NCBI GenBank assembly: GCA_036023115.1
Contig: JAYKKT010000090.1
Coordinates: 33,968,001 to 34,032,000, forward strand
Length of the DNA stretch: 64,000 nt
Origin: Brasenia schreberi
Lineage: Eukaryota > Streptophyta > Magnoliopsida > Nymphaeales > Cabombaceae
Reading direction: 5' to 3'
Positions within the stretch are counted from its first letter, which is position 1. Each line of letters starts with the position of its first letter. The translations under genes were made by a program, and so were the position numbers. Below, piece by piece: positions 1-11,442 of this stretch. A model generated the notes under the pieces. The model saw only the letters and a list, made by a program, of their open reading frames with translations, ran no database searches and had not been told where the DNA came from.

Positions 1-2619
1 AGGCCCATCACACCTTTTTCGTGTTTCAGGTAAGTGCTGGAGACCAGAAATGAAAGGACAGAGTCGACGCCAAAACCATGGAGAAGGAAGGCAAACGTTA
101 CTCCAAGAGCAAACAGATTGTGTAGATAGAACGCATGTGATTGGGTAGTACTATAAAAGATCTTCCCATCTTATCATCACCAACAGGAAAAAATCGCCTA
201 GCGTTGAAGAGTGGGAGGAGTTGCATTAAATGCTTTAAACCTTGGAAATCAAGAATGCTGCAGTAGTTCGTACTGTATCAGGAATTGTCTCCTTTTGCCT
301 ATCCTTGTTGGTAGCAGGTGTAGAGGAAGTCTCTCCGCTTTCTCTCTCAAGATGCAAAATAAGCAGGTTTCATATTGGAACCGCTCTCTGCGTGTGTTAG
401 GTGTTTGCGCGTATAGTAAGCTCTAAATATGTTAGTTTCGTGTTTGAATGGTTGAATGGACAAATATGTGGCATAGCTTATGAGAGGAAGAAAGGAATAT
501 AAGGAGGGTATAAATGGAGAAAGGTTTGGAAGGGGAAAACAAGAGTGAGAAAAAGAGGAAAAGGATAACGAGCGGTCATGTTGTAATGGTTAACCATTGA
601 AGCATTGGAGATTTCAACGGGAGGATATTCGTTGTATTCTTCCTATAAATAAGAAACCAAATACCGCAAATAGGTAATTAATGAAACACACGGTATCAAA
701 TGGATTCGCGTTGTGAGCTCGTCCTATACTGTAAAAAGTCATACACAAAAGGACTCCATACCTCCACATGGCAAGCCTACTGAGAGAGTCAGAGATTTGA
801 CTTTTTTTGAAGAGCTAAATGATATTATAAACATGAGATTGATTATAATGTAGACTAAGAAATTATATATGTAGCCAATCCCTATTAGAGTGGTGCAAGG
901 AGTGCGTGATATTGGTTTTCATAAGAACGAAAGATGAAGCCAAGCCATACATGAAAAAATAACAAGTGATAATCATTCACATACAAACGAAAAAAACTAA
1001 AAGTTGAATATGACAAAATGGGTTAATCCAAAAATTGCAAGCCATTTCTTGTTCTGACTGCAGTGAAAGAAATACAAAAACGCACATTTTCTCCTCCGAG
1101 ACCTAAATATGCACGTAACATATATTAACACCTACAGCCAAGAGTGTCACATACAAAGTAGCGTAAACTAAGAATTGTAAGGAGGAACGTGGGAGAGATA
1201 TTAAAAGCATAAAAGACTACCAAGAAAAATTATCATCATCATGCTATTCTCCTTGCTCTCTAGATGGAAAAGTAAAAGCCAGTTGGAGAGGTGTCAATAG
1301 AGCACAAATAAGCCACAACTAGCATGACAAAACTTTAACAACGGAGATTAGTTGAACGATATGAAAGATAAGAAACGGCACACTTCAAGCTGGAAGCTTA
1401 CTCCGTGGGTCTTTCTGTCATCTCAAGATAGAAGTGAGACTGAAGCCACATACACATACAAGTAATCTGAGCTTAGGGAGTTTCTATATCGTTCTTGGGT
1501 AATGATTAGTTAATCTGAGATTCTGAAAGGATAATTAACTCGATTAATAGGGATGGAGAAAGAGATTAAGGAAGGAAGCGAGAATGCTTTGAGAAGTCAC
1601 CTAATATAGCTAACAATGAAAATCGAGTCTAAATATTTTTTTTATTCCAACTCGAGTGTAAATCTTGAACAAGAACTAAAGGCTGAATTCTCCAGTATTG
1701 CTTCAGAGTTTGTAGCTTAGGAATCAAACTTGCGCACCCCTCTCCCTTCTCTCTTTCACACACACAGATCAAATAAGGAGCTGCCACAATCGAGGGAAAT
1801 ACTAACACTTGCAGAGAGTAATAAAAATACCTCAAAATATGACGAAATTTAAAGAAAAAATACCATGTAAACAAACAATAAGAATTTTAGGCGATTATAT
1901 TTGACGAAAAGGATTGAAATAGACTACGTTTGACTTATAAGAATTTTAGGGAAGGTAAATCTGTTATTCTCTTTGAAGGATGAGAGAAAGGCAACTCCTT
2001 AGAGCAATAATACTCCATGTCTCTCACACACTTGTCATCTTTTCATCTGTAAGTTCTTAACCTGAGATCAGATCTTATCATTCCAATAGGCAATCATATT
2101 TTCCCTATAAATCTTCGAAGATGTATTGTATTGATGTTTACCATTTTTTGGGGTCTTAAACCACAAAAAATGACTATGTTCCATAAACAAATGCAAACTT
2201 CACGTTTTGAAGAATTATTTAACCTTTTCCTTTCAATACTGGAGTTAAACTATTTTCTGAAAACCAGGATGAATTACCAGAAAGTGAAACAAATCTCTCT
2301 CTCTCTCTCACTCGCTCTCACACACACACAAAACTAGTCACCAGATAACTACGTCTAAGACTCGTTTCCGGTGGCGAAGAATAAAATCGAAAATCCTGAC
2401 CGACATGGCGCTTCCTCAATAGTTCCAGTGAATTTTTTATTCCGTTCGGAGATCACCTAAGATCTCGTGATGATCAAAAGAAGAAGGAAATTCAATAAAG
2501 AACCTCAACCATAACTCCAGTAATAAATGTTCAATCTGAGAAATCGATCGAAAAGTTCTCAACTCCGAATTAACACATTAGATGAATCCACTGAACAGAA
2601 AAAGGAGAGATGATTTCAC
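1..2619 (-). other. First intron (5-prime part) of the AGAMOUS-like gene
   Basis: This is the sequence downstream, on the minus strand, of the MADS exon's splice donor (GTGAAA, starting at 2619). I found no K-box exon before the left edge, so the intron is at least 2.6 kb. Genes of the AGAMOUS lineage typically carry a long intron after the MADS exon that holds their main regulatory elements. Visible here are a CT/CA-rich run near 2298-2333 and two plus-strand copies of ATAAGAATTTTAGG near 1878 and 1937. No coding sequence is recognised. The intron identity follows from the donor; any regulatory role is inference. Confidence 0.6.
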
Positions 2620-2801
2620 CTGTTGTTTGCATACTCGTAGAGACGGCCTCGGCTCGAGAAGACGATGAGTGCAACCTCCGCGTCGCAGAGAACTGAGAGT
2701 TCATAGGCCTTTTTCAGGAGGCCGTTCCTCCTCTTGCAGAAGGTGACTTGACGGTTCGTCGTGTTCTCTATGCGCTTGATCTCGATCTTCCCTCTCCCCA
2801 T
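2620..2801 (-). CDS. AGAMOUS-like MADS-box transcription factor, exon 1 (partial gene)
   Basis: The exon encodes a complete 60-residue MADS domain, starting [10 protein letters not shown] and ending [10 protein letters not shown]. It includes the DNA-binding helix segment [14 protein letters not shown] and the dimerisation strand ALIVFSSRG. It ends with two bases of a split codon (AG) before a GTGAAA donor, the phase-2 junction expected at the end of the AG-family MADS exon. The residues ENTTNRQ and [10 protein letters not shown], and a split codon compatible with Ser or Arg, fit the C-class AGAMOUS/SHATTERPROOF lineage better than the D-class STK lineage, though not decisively. Such proteins act in nuclear MADS complexes specifying stamens, carpels and ovules. 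The I, K and C-terminal exons lie beyond the left edge. The first AUG is taken as start because no upstream in-frame AUG exists before a stop at 2913-2915. Confidence 0.9.
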
Positions 2802-2912
2802 AGAGATCGACTCGAGATCTGAGTTTTTTGGATTATTTTGAGCGTTTGAATGAGGAAGCAAGGGGGATGATCGGAATCTCTGGTTATGAAAGAGGCGGTT
2901 TTCCGGCGACGT
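2802..2912 (-). other. Open in-frame N-terminal extension without AUG, upstream of the MADS domain
   Basis: The MADS frame stays open for 37 codons upstream of the ATG, from just after a TAG at 2913-2915, and contains no AUG. The last twenty codons begin at a TTG (2861-2859). C-class MADS proteins often carry an N-terminal extension, and Arabidopsis AGAMOUS is known to start its extension at a non-AUG codon. The sequence may therefore be translated from a near-cognate codon, or be plain 5-prime leader. A possible acceptor (TTGCAG) on this strand lies just upstream of the stop, so leader splicing is also possible. Confidence 0.45.
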
Positions 2913-4591
2913 CTAGCTGCAACTTTGTTGTTGAAATAGACAGGAGTGCATGGAGAGAGAGAGATTTATATGCGATCATTTCCGGAAATCAAATTGTTGG
3001 AAAATTGTAAGAGGGAGGGAACTCTTGGCGGGTGAAATTCTGTGTAGTCACATGGTGACATTTAGTAATTCCTAAAGATCAAGTCTTATCATACATTCGG
3101 ACACGTTAATGTCGCGGATGATCAAATAGTAAATCGAGTTAACAAATACTTTCGGAATTACTCTTTGAAATCTCACACGTAACACGGAAGTGTCAAGTTC
3201 CTTTCTGAAAGCCTACACTCTCAATTATTTGAGCATTTCCGCTCGTGTCTTCAGTTAGCTAGATCAAGTCTCTGCTCGTGCCTACTTTCGAGATCACCAT
3301 TTATGATTTTTCGAATATGAGCGGGTCGGCTCCAAACCCATGGTAATGGATCGGGCCGCCTGATCCAATTTCAAGCACAGAGCTACCTGGATTTGGACAA
3401 ATCAATGCAGATCCAAATGCAATCCATTTTTAAATACTGATTAGTAACTGGACCTCATATAAGACCTGTTTGCAGTTTGCTAAGCTTTGACGTGGTGCAG
3501 TTTTCTTGGGTACATGTACTGAGTGAATAGGGTCCAACCCGATTTAGACAAAAGGAGAAGTGGCTTGGACGAAAGAAATGAAGTGACTTAGATAATCTTG
3601 TTTGTGGATAACTTTGGACAAATCAATCTAATGTTGATCAATACGGTAATCGACGAACACTACTTGAAAATGGGATTCTTCCGGTTCAAAAGAAGAAATA
3701 CTCCAAAGGTTCGTGATAATTCTTGTTCTGATTGGATCATTTGTATTTATATGCATTACGATCCCGATTCATGGATCTCTCGAATCCTCTCGATTGGAGA
3801 AGTGTTGTATAAAATACTGTACATAACAGCTAAACAACATTATGTTATCGTATTGACACCGTCGGTTGACCTTGAAGAGGGTTCTTCATCACAAAAATAA
3901 GGGGACCCGTCCAGACCTGTTAGGCCTAATCTTAGTTCATGTATGCAAAGCGAAATCCTTCAATCTGACCCGATTTACATCGGGATATTCTAAAAAATAA
4001 CTAAACAAGATCCTGTTTGGATGTAACCTTTTGCCTTTAATTGTTAAACCAGGTGGTTGGCAATAGTTAACTCCAGTTTGACCTTTTTTCACAGTGTTGA
4101 GGAGAGAGAGGTGTACTTTTGTGTCCATCCATCTTACAGAAATTCTATATTGAAATGCTGACAGGAGAATGTTGTAAATACCGGCACCAGTAGATCTTCT
4201 CCCATTCAATCCCCACCGTTCATCTACATGAAATAGAATGGTTTGTAGTGAGATGTGCGGTGTGGATAGAGTATTACAAAGATATGCGGTATAGACCGAA
4301 TGCAACTTGAAATAGGATGGAATTGACTTGTGTTATGCTAAATCAAATGAAACATTAATTACTTCAAGATTGCTCGATGCTGCCATATAATTATTGTTCT
4401 ATATGTTTAGTGTACATTTCATCTTATAAGAAGAAATCAGCGTCTTCAATGCGTATTCGCTAAGAAAATCATGTTTAAGGGCCTAACTTTCGGGTAGGTG
4501 TTATATACCACTAAAATTCCAATGTAACCATTAAACCAATCGATGCTTCGTGGCATCGAAAATTTACGCTGATATGGGCTGGTTAAAAGGT
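2913..4591. other. Upstream region of the AGAMOUS-like gene, no gene seen
   Basis: This is the presumed promoter side of the MADS gene. I see no splice-supported coding region, RNA gene or intact transposon. Open frames here are short and resemble no family I know. A short GA run (2953-2963) lies close upstream of the exon. Confidence 0.4.
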
Positions 4592-4790
4592 GTCAAAAAA
4601 ATGAAGATGTTGAGATGAATGTGTACATTCACAACAAGATATTATAGGAAAAGTTTGTGTGAAATGAATAAAAACTGAAATACAAAGACACGCTAAAATG
4701 GTGTCAACCTTTAGCGGAATAATCTAATTGAGCTCTTATAAGGAGGTGTAGTGAGTTTGACGATGAAAACGTTAAAAGTCAATATATATA
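4592..4790 (+). mobile_element. Badly decayed RTE LINE 3-prime fragment
   Basis: The stretch aligns by eye with the C-terminal part of the RTE ORF seen intact at 36.7-39.9 kb. AATGAAGATGTTGAGATG corresponds to the MKMLRWM motif. Towards the end, the stretch reading IRRCSEFDDENVK matches the region just before the RGRGRP motif. Frameshifts and stops occur throughout and no tail or target duplication is visible. It probably belongs to an older, diverged subfamily. Confidence 0.45.
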
Positions 4791-5401
4791 AAATAAAGTT
4801 TTAGAAAAAATAATAAATTTCACTTTTGCTTTTCCCGAGTTTAAAGCACCGTTACCTATACTATTTTCTTTTATTCGTGGTTACAGTACATAGTTCGCCC
4901 CCACCTTAAACAGTTTCGTGTAGACATGTCCGGATCAAAACATGACCGGCTGTTTCAACCCAAAACTAACTAGGCTAAAAACAGGTTGAACCGAACCAGA
5001 AATAATATCTGAACTCGAGAATTGCAACCGAAATCGGAGGTTTTGAAACATCAATTCAGTCTTTTTTTTTTTAAATCAAGAATTTTATAGTTTTTATATA
5101 CAATTTTGAACTCAACCAGAAACCGGCAGTTCTAAACCAAGACCGAAACTGATCTCATTCCAGTTACAAGTTCCCAGTGTACCCGGAGGAAACTGAAGAC
5201 GGGTCGATGGGTAGAACACTAGTTTTGAATTCTCTTGTTGTGTTGTGTTGTGTTGAGTTCCTTAGCTCTTGTGAGCTAACCAACCAAGTACGTGTGTGTA
5301 TGAATAAGGATGAAAATTTATATTAAACGGTCTAAAAGTGAGGCAAGGAAAAATATGAGTGGGTAAGAGAATGTATGTCGAAGGTCTCATTAGAAGGAGA
5401 C

Positions 5402-5402
<1 letters not shown>
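4791..5402. other. Intergenic, no gene seen
   Basis: The stretch holds A/T-rich sequence and a block (4930-5165) rich in repeated AACCGAAC, ACCAGAAA and AACCGG words, resembling low-complexity repeat remnants. No coding or RNA gene is recognised. Confidence 0.3.

Positions 5403-5496
<94 letters not shown>
5403..5496. repeat. Perfect (TC)47 microsatellite
   Basis: Forty-seven uninterrupted TC units, reading as GA repeats on the minus strand, lie about 2.6 kb upstream of the MADS exon on that gene's coding strand. Plant BASIC PENTACYSTEINE proteins bind GA repeats and regulate homeotic MADS genes, so a regulatory role is conceivable. A neutral microsatellite is the simpler reading. Confidence 0.97.
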
Positions 5497-5498
<2 letters not shown>

Positions 5499-5902
5499 GC
5501 ATTAGAGTGACACAGAGAGGAGGTGGCAAAGGCATGTGATGGGGTCTGAGCGTCTTCCCACTTAAAACTTCTGTTTAAGGAAAGCCATGACAATGATTGA
5601 ACGTCGCTCTCAATTTCCCATTTCCGCCTGTGTGTGTGTGTCTCAAGTTAAGTTTGTTTTCTTATTTTAAAAGGCCAAAAATAATTGCCTAGTTAACAAC
5701 AGACCAGATTTTCTTAGAAAAAAAAAACAGAGGTACTCCATGCATGGTAAAACTTTTATTTATGGTAATCTCTTTAAAAACCGTGTTCTAACTAAAAAGA
5801 CTTGTTATTTTAAATGTCTCTGGTGCATTTGCCCTTCACTTGTCTGTTTATTATTCATAAGTGAATTTTATATGCTTAATTTTCTTGTTTTTGTTTTGGA
5901 AG

Positions 5903-6849
5903 CGATATTTTAAATTTTGCTATGGCATTTGATCTCTTTATAGTCAACACAATCTTCAAAAAACGAGATTAACATTTAATTACTTATAAGAGTGGTTTAT
6001 CACAAACACAAAAGGAAAGAAACATACCTTGGTGTTGTTATTTGAAGATGACACTGTATTAGTGGAGGAGTCTAAGGAAAAAGTTAATAGAAAATTGGAA
6101 CTATGGAGAGAAACATTAGAAAGCAAAGGCATCAACTTAGTAGAACAAAGACAGAATATATGGAATGTAAGTTTGATCATTTGGTTACCTCAGAGGACAT
6201 AGAAATTAAAATTGGCACACATTGCATCCCCCAAAAGGAAAGTTTTAAATACCTAGGGTCACTTTTCCAGAGTGATGGAAGAATTGGTGGAGATGTTACG
6301 CATAGAATTAATGTTGGTTGGTTAAAATGGAAAAGAGCATAAGGTATTCTTTGTGATAAGAAGATACCATTAAAGTTAAAAGGTAAATATTATAGAGCAA
6401 CAATTAGGCCTGCCATGTTTTATGGTTCTAAGTGTTGGGCAGTTAATCATCAACATGTACAAAAGATGTCTGTGACAGAAATGAAGATGTTGAGATGGAT
6501 GAGTGGTCATACAAGAAAAGACCATATACATAATGAGGTTATTAGAAACAAATTAGGAGTGGCACCAATAGAGGATAAAATGAGAGAATATCGTTTAAGA
6601 TGGTTTGGATATATAGAAAGAAGATCAAAAGAAAAACCTTTAAGAATGTTAGAAAAACTAAATTTGGAAAGTATTAAAAGAGGTAGAGGACGACCACAAA
6701 AGTGTTGGAAAGAAACAATAAAGAATGATCTAGCTTATTGTGAGTTAACTGCTAACATGGCACACGATAGGGATCTGTGGAAATAAAGAATCCATGTAAC
6801 GGACCCCGTCTAGTATGAGAAAAGGCTTAGTTGTTGTTGTTGTTTGTTG
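5903..6849 (+). mobile_element. RTE-type LINE copy, 5-prime truncated and internally deleted
   Basis: A 947-bp insertion is flanked by a 12-bp target duplication, TTGTTTTGGAAG, at 5891-5902 and 6850-6861. It starts inside the endonuclease region (frame reading [14 protein letters not shown]) and runs to the motif ending SQTQ. It then jumps directly to the end of the reverse transcriptase region, where FADDTVLVEE is readable as FEDDTVLVEE. The C-terminal region with [10 protein letters not shown] and RDLW follows. The 3-prime end is GACCCCGTCTAGTATG, then AGGCTTAG and a TTG-repeat tail typical of plant RTE elements. Stops are present and the copy is dead. Confidence 0.85.
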
Positions 6850-7144
6850 TTGTTTTGGAAGTGTCTTTCAGGATTCATCTTATGGCAGAGAACTCTCCCC
6901 GCACGTATTCTTAAGGAGGTGCAACAGAAGGCCTTGTTAGTATTTCAATTTAATTGTGTTGTTCTACTTTTTTGTTCTCCCAATAGTACAATGGAAGACT
7001 AAATTCTAGATAAACAAATGTATTTACGTATAGTTTGGTATGTTGGCCTTTAATTTACTTCATACAAGGATTTTTTCACTGATCATGTAGCAGATTGGTT
7101 GGTCAATAACGTGCATCCTCGGGGTCAGAAATTGTTTCACTCGC

Positions 7145-7193
7145 ACACACATACATAACACACACACACACAATATCTATCTATCTATCTATC

Positions 7194-7254
<61 letters not shown>
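7145..7254. repeat. Compound microsatellite CA-TATC-TA-GA
   Basis: Successive runs of CA, CTAT, TA and AG dinucleotide or tetranucleotide repeats are joined without gaps. Similar TA-to-GA compounds recur at 7799-7837, 8403-8422 and 11053-11088. Confidence 0.95.
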
Positions 7255-7257
<3 letters not shown>

Positions 7258-7798
7258 ATCAATGACCCGGACGCCATTTAATGGAGGTTTGGACTCAATT
7301 ACCGTAAAGTCAGACGTCGCCATTCTCTCTCTCTACTAGGTCTTTGTTGCTGTAAATGCATATCAAAAGTTTGGACCACATGGGGAGTGCAGGCATTGAG
7401 TTGCCATCATATTAATGTTGATACGGCACCCACCAGCTTTCTCTTTTCCTAGTTTTAGAAAGATTTCTTGGATTGTGAATCCATACGAAAATAGAAAACC
7501 CCACAAACCAAGCAACTCAAGATGGTAACATCGCTGCGGATGAGGACAGCAAACAAAACCAACCTAAGCATGTCTCCAAATTATCAAGATGCCCATATGT
7601 ATATAGCTCTGCTTCTCTCTCTCTCTACAATTCTATTTTTTCGCTTAATTGCTTCAGCTGTGCTCGCGTGATAAGCTCCTCCGTGTTAACTCGTCTAACT
7701 CAATCCCTTCTTGCTTCATTTTCAGATCTTATTTCATTTCCTAAGCTCATTAATTAACAACCGCAATGATGGTGGTGCTTAAGTAATTGTGTCAATAT

Positions 7799-7800
7799 AC

Positions 7801-7836
<36 letters not shown>

Positions 7837-7837
7837 G
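7799..7837. repeat. Compound (AT)n(AG)n microsatellite
   Basis: An AT run passes directly into an AG run. The surrounding 6.9-8.7 kb shows no gene that I can support. Confidence 0.95.
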
Positions 7838-8669
7838 CCTCCTTATATTGACATAAAAATTCACCTTGTGCAGTAATTCAAAAATATTTATCCGATACGA
7901 ACACGAACCGAGTCCGTATTAGTTCTTGTTCACCTATCTTTTACAAGTGGTTGATATCGTGTCTTAGTGCAAACCAAGCACGTAGATCAAGCCAAGTCGA
8001 TGATGTATACCTTGCCACTGACCTTGTCTGGGCTCACCTAAATTTAAGTTTTATATTTTCTTTATTTATTTCTCTAAAAAAGATATTCCATTTCTCGATT
8101 TTACAATTCGATTTTTCATGCATGGCTCAGCCACAACTCGTGCATGATACACATGATGCATACATAGTTTATGTGTTAGTTTTGTGCAGACTAGACTGAT
8201 CGTAGCTTACCAGCATGATTCTAGGAGAAGACTTTTGTAGTAGAAAGCGATAATTTCTATTCTAAGCCAAGTTTAATGGAGTTCTCATACAACTATCCTA
8301 TATGCTGATTTGACTCTTATTCACAAAGTAGAGCTACAATCTCTAACGAGCTCAGCGGGCCTTGTTTCACTATAGATAGTTAAAGCTATCACATCTCTCT
8401 CTATATATATAGAGAGAGAGAGTGCAAGGTATATGCTAGTACCATTATTCCAAGATGGTTGATAATTACAAAGTTTTTAAAAGTTATATTTTTGTAGGCT
8501 TCCTTTATTCATACTTTTTTTAAACCAAACTCTTAAAATAAGTGATTAATATTTATTTGGATATACTAGAATGTACCACATTTTCTCTCTCATTATTGTA
8601 GTTAGTTTGTATGACAGATAACATACTTTGTATATTACATGCCAAATCATTCTTGGGGACAATCAAGGT

Positions 8670-10480
8670 TGTTACGTCCCGTTTTGAGGGCCTTAACCCG
8701 TTTGACTCTCACAATATGGAGCATGAAAGAAAGAGAAAAGTCAAAGGTAACATTACATAAATAGCTAAATGACAAATTTTAACAACTAAAATCTAATTTT
8801 TTTATATAAAGAGGTCCATTAAATTTCTAAATTCTATATTTTTTTAACAAGGGAGGTCAAACAACTTATCGAGTTCTACCATAACACGGTGAAACTCAAT
8901 CATTTCTTTGAAACACTCTAAACGCCTCAACGCCTTTGCTTACTAGGTCCTAAAATTTTAAACAAAATCTTAGCACCACAACTTTACTTTTATTTCCATG
9001 TGATCTCCCCAAAAAAAAGTATACCAAAGACATACATAATTTCAAACCATACGATATGATAAAAAATCTATATCTCATTTTAAAGAAGTATTATCATTTC
9101 AAACATTTATGTATAACAAAGTACTCAACAATAATACAATTTTAATTTTAATCTCAAAACCTCTCTTGTAAACACCACGTCCAAGTCGTAGGAGTCCCGA
9201 AACCCTTCTCATGTCCGGCCACGTAGCCTCCAACCACACCCTTAACATGTTGGTCCAAGGACCTTAACGACCGTGACACTGTCTCCTCAAGTTCAACCCC
9301 TCTGGTCTATGGGGCAAAATATCCTTATAATATAGTAGTAAAATCATACATTCAACTAATTAATCTCAATAATATCACACACACAACATCTCGAGCCACC
9401 TCCCAAATCTACAAGATCCACCTCAGATCACTTTCATATCTCCATATCCATAGCACATGTCTAATTTTTAATATTTAAAGTATATATCCATATTCAGTAT
9501 CAAATCTATTTTACTGTATATAAACTCTCTACTATCATTCACTAGTTATGTATTCTTAGCCTGGGCATATAATATAAACCGACATGAGTTGTTAAATACA
9601 ACTAAAGTAAAACTAAATCAACCAACAAAGTAGCCAACACAACTCAACTCATCTACAAGCTAGCACTATCCAGTACACATCCACTACTCAATGACGTCCA
9701 ATATCATCGTAAAAATATAAATACATACCCAATAATGCCTTACCCGCCTTAAATGACAACCAATGAGCTAATAGTAACAAATATGTCTATATATAATCCA
9801 ACGATATACCATATCACCATAGAAAGTAGATCCATACCCATTAATATTTTACTCGCATACAAGAATACTCATGCTATGCAACAATATACTCAATAAAGCA
9901 TTTCAAATTCTATCTAAATATACCATACCGCCAAAACATATCGTTGGCTTTTCTCATCCACCACCACTAAACGGTCCGTCAACGACCGCCGGTGGACCGT
10001 TTGCCTCTAGCGGCAGCTGCCACTGCCGGCGGTTTCACCAGAAAAGGATGAAAATGGGGTGGTTTACGACATCACCAGAAACCTAACGGTTTTCGATGAT
10101 TTTTGGCTCAATGCGAGTCGGAAAACGACCTAAAAAGGGTCGCCTCTCGACTCCACTCCCCTTCCCCCTTCGAGGCGCCGGAGATTACCGGTTAAATGGC
10201 CGGAAAAATCAAAAACGAAAAATAAGAACTTAACTTGCGAAAATCCGGAGGGTTCCCTCGTTTTTCCGGCATTTTCTCGCTCTCTCCTTCTTCCCGTGCC
10301 TGCGGCCGCACGCTCCTCTCCCTCTCTCTCTCCCTCTCTCATGAGTCTGAGGAAACCGATCTTTGTCGCCTTCCTTAGGCGCCGGCAAGCAGCCACGATT
10401 GCGGTCCCGGGTTTGGGTCGGGCCCAAATGCGACCCGATCCAATCCTACTGTTACAAAGGCAATGAAGAACACACATATG
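8670..10480 (-). mobile_element. Putative diverged LTR-retrotransposon LTR block
   Basis: Read on the minus strand, the block ends with CGGGACGTAACA, a common terminus of plant Gypsy LTRs. Inside are a GC-rich GAGAGA/CCGG portion (9950-10440) and a motif reading TTAGGTTTCTGGTGAT. A very similar motif, TTAGGTTTTTGGTGAT, occurs on the plus strand at about 13503-13520 in the other LTR-like block. There is no coding domain, partner LTR or target duplication, so the boundaries and assignment are tentative. The GC-rich part yields spurious open frames on both strands. Confidence 0.35.
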
Positions 10481-11381
10481 TGTGTATGTATGTATTGTAC
10501 ATATATAAAGATCGATGTTTGTGTTTTTTATTAGCGTTGCTCACCAAAGATGACAAATAAAGCATTGCCAAAGTGGCCTAGAGATTGTGTGGCACTCACT
10601 AGGAGAGATTGTTAAAGCAGGCACTTATTCGATATATACGTGTGCGCGAGTGAGAACGGAAATGGAAAAGTTAGCTTCCTAGCAAAAAGTGGACCATCTC
10701 CACCGGAGACCAAGCTACGTTGTGCAAGTAGACCAACAGATCGCCGGCGAGATGAGAACACCACAAAAGACTGTAAAAGGCGGAGTTGCAAGAAAAGAGC
10801 AAAAACTAGGGAAGGGCCACTTTCTTTCAAGGATTCATGCGTACAATCATTAGCTATACTTTTGAAGCCTCACATAAATGACCAAGAAAGAAAGAAAATG
10901 CTTAAATTGTTCACTTTCACATTTCAAAATCTAATTTACAAAAGATTACTTTTAAACCCTTCTAAAGTAACTAGATATTTTCAAATATTTGACCATATTC
11001 TAGACATGGATAATTACAATAAAACTAGATTTACAATAAATTTGTTTAATGACACACACATATATATATAGAGAGAGAGAGAGAGAGAACTGTATATGCT
11101 TGTTGCCAGCTTATGCTAGATTCTTATATCCATCCAACGTGAGTTAGATCATACAGCTAATGCTGGCCCTAAAAATGTTTTAAGGAGTAGATCAAAGCAT
11201 TTTTGTCTCAATTGATTTTTTTTATTTATCATTTACACTGCACGTTGAGTTGTTGCTTGCTTTAGTATTTTTCTCTTAATGTTTGTTTAATTAATCAATT
11301 GAGATGATAAAGAGTGAGTATCAACCCTCCAATGTTACTGAGGTCGATCGGACATACAAGCAAACAACCTAGCTAGCATAT

Positions 11382-11442
<61 letters not shown>

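Noticed and set aside
3598..4305. 100- to 122-codon open frames upstream of the MADS gene.
   Set aside because: They have no recognisable motifs, no codon or splice support, and overlapping frames on both strands.
5262..5535. Long open frames coding Arg-Glu repeats on the minus strand.
   Set aside because: They are translations of the (TC)47 microsatellite.
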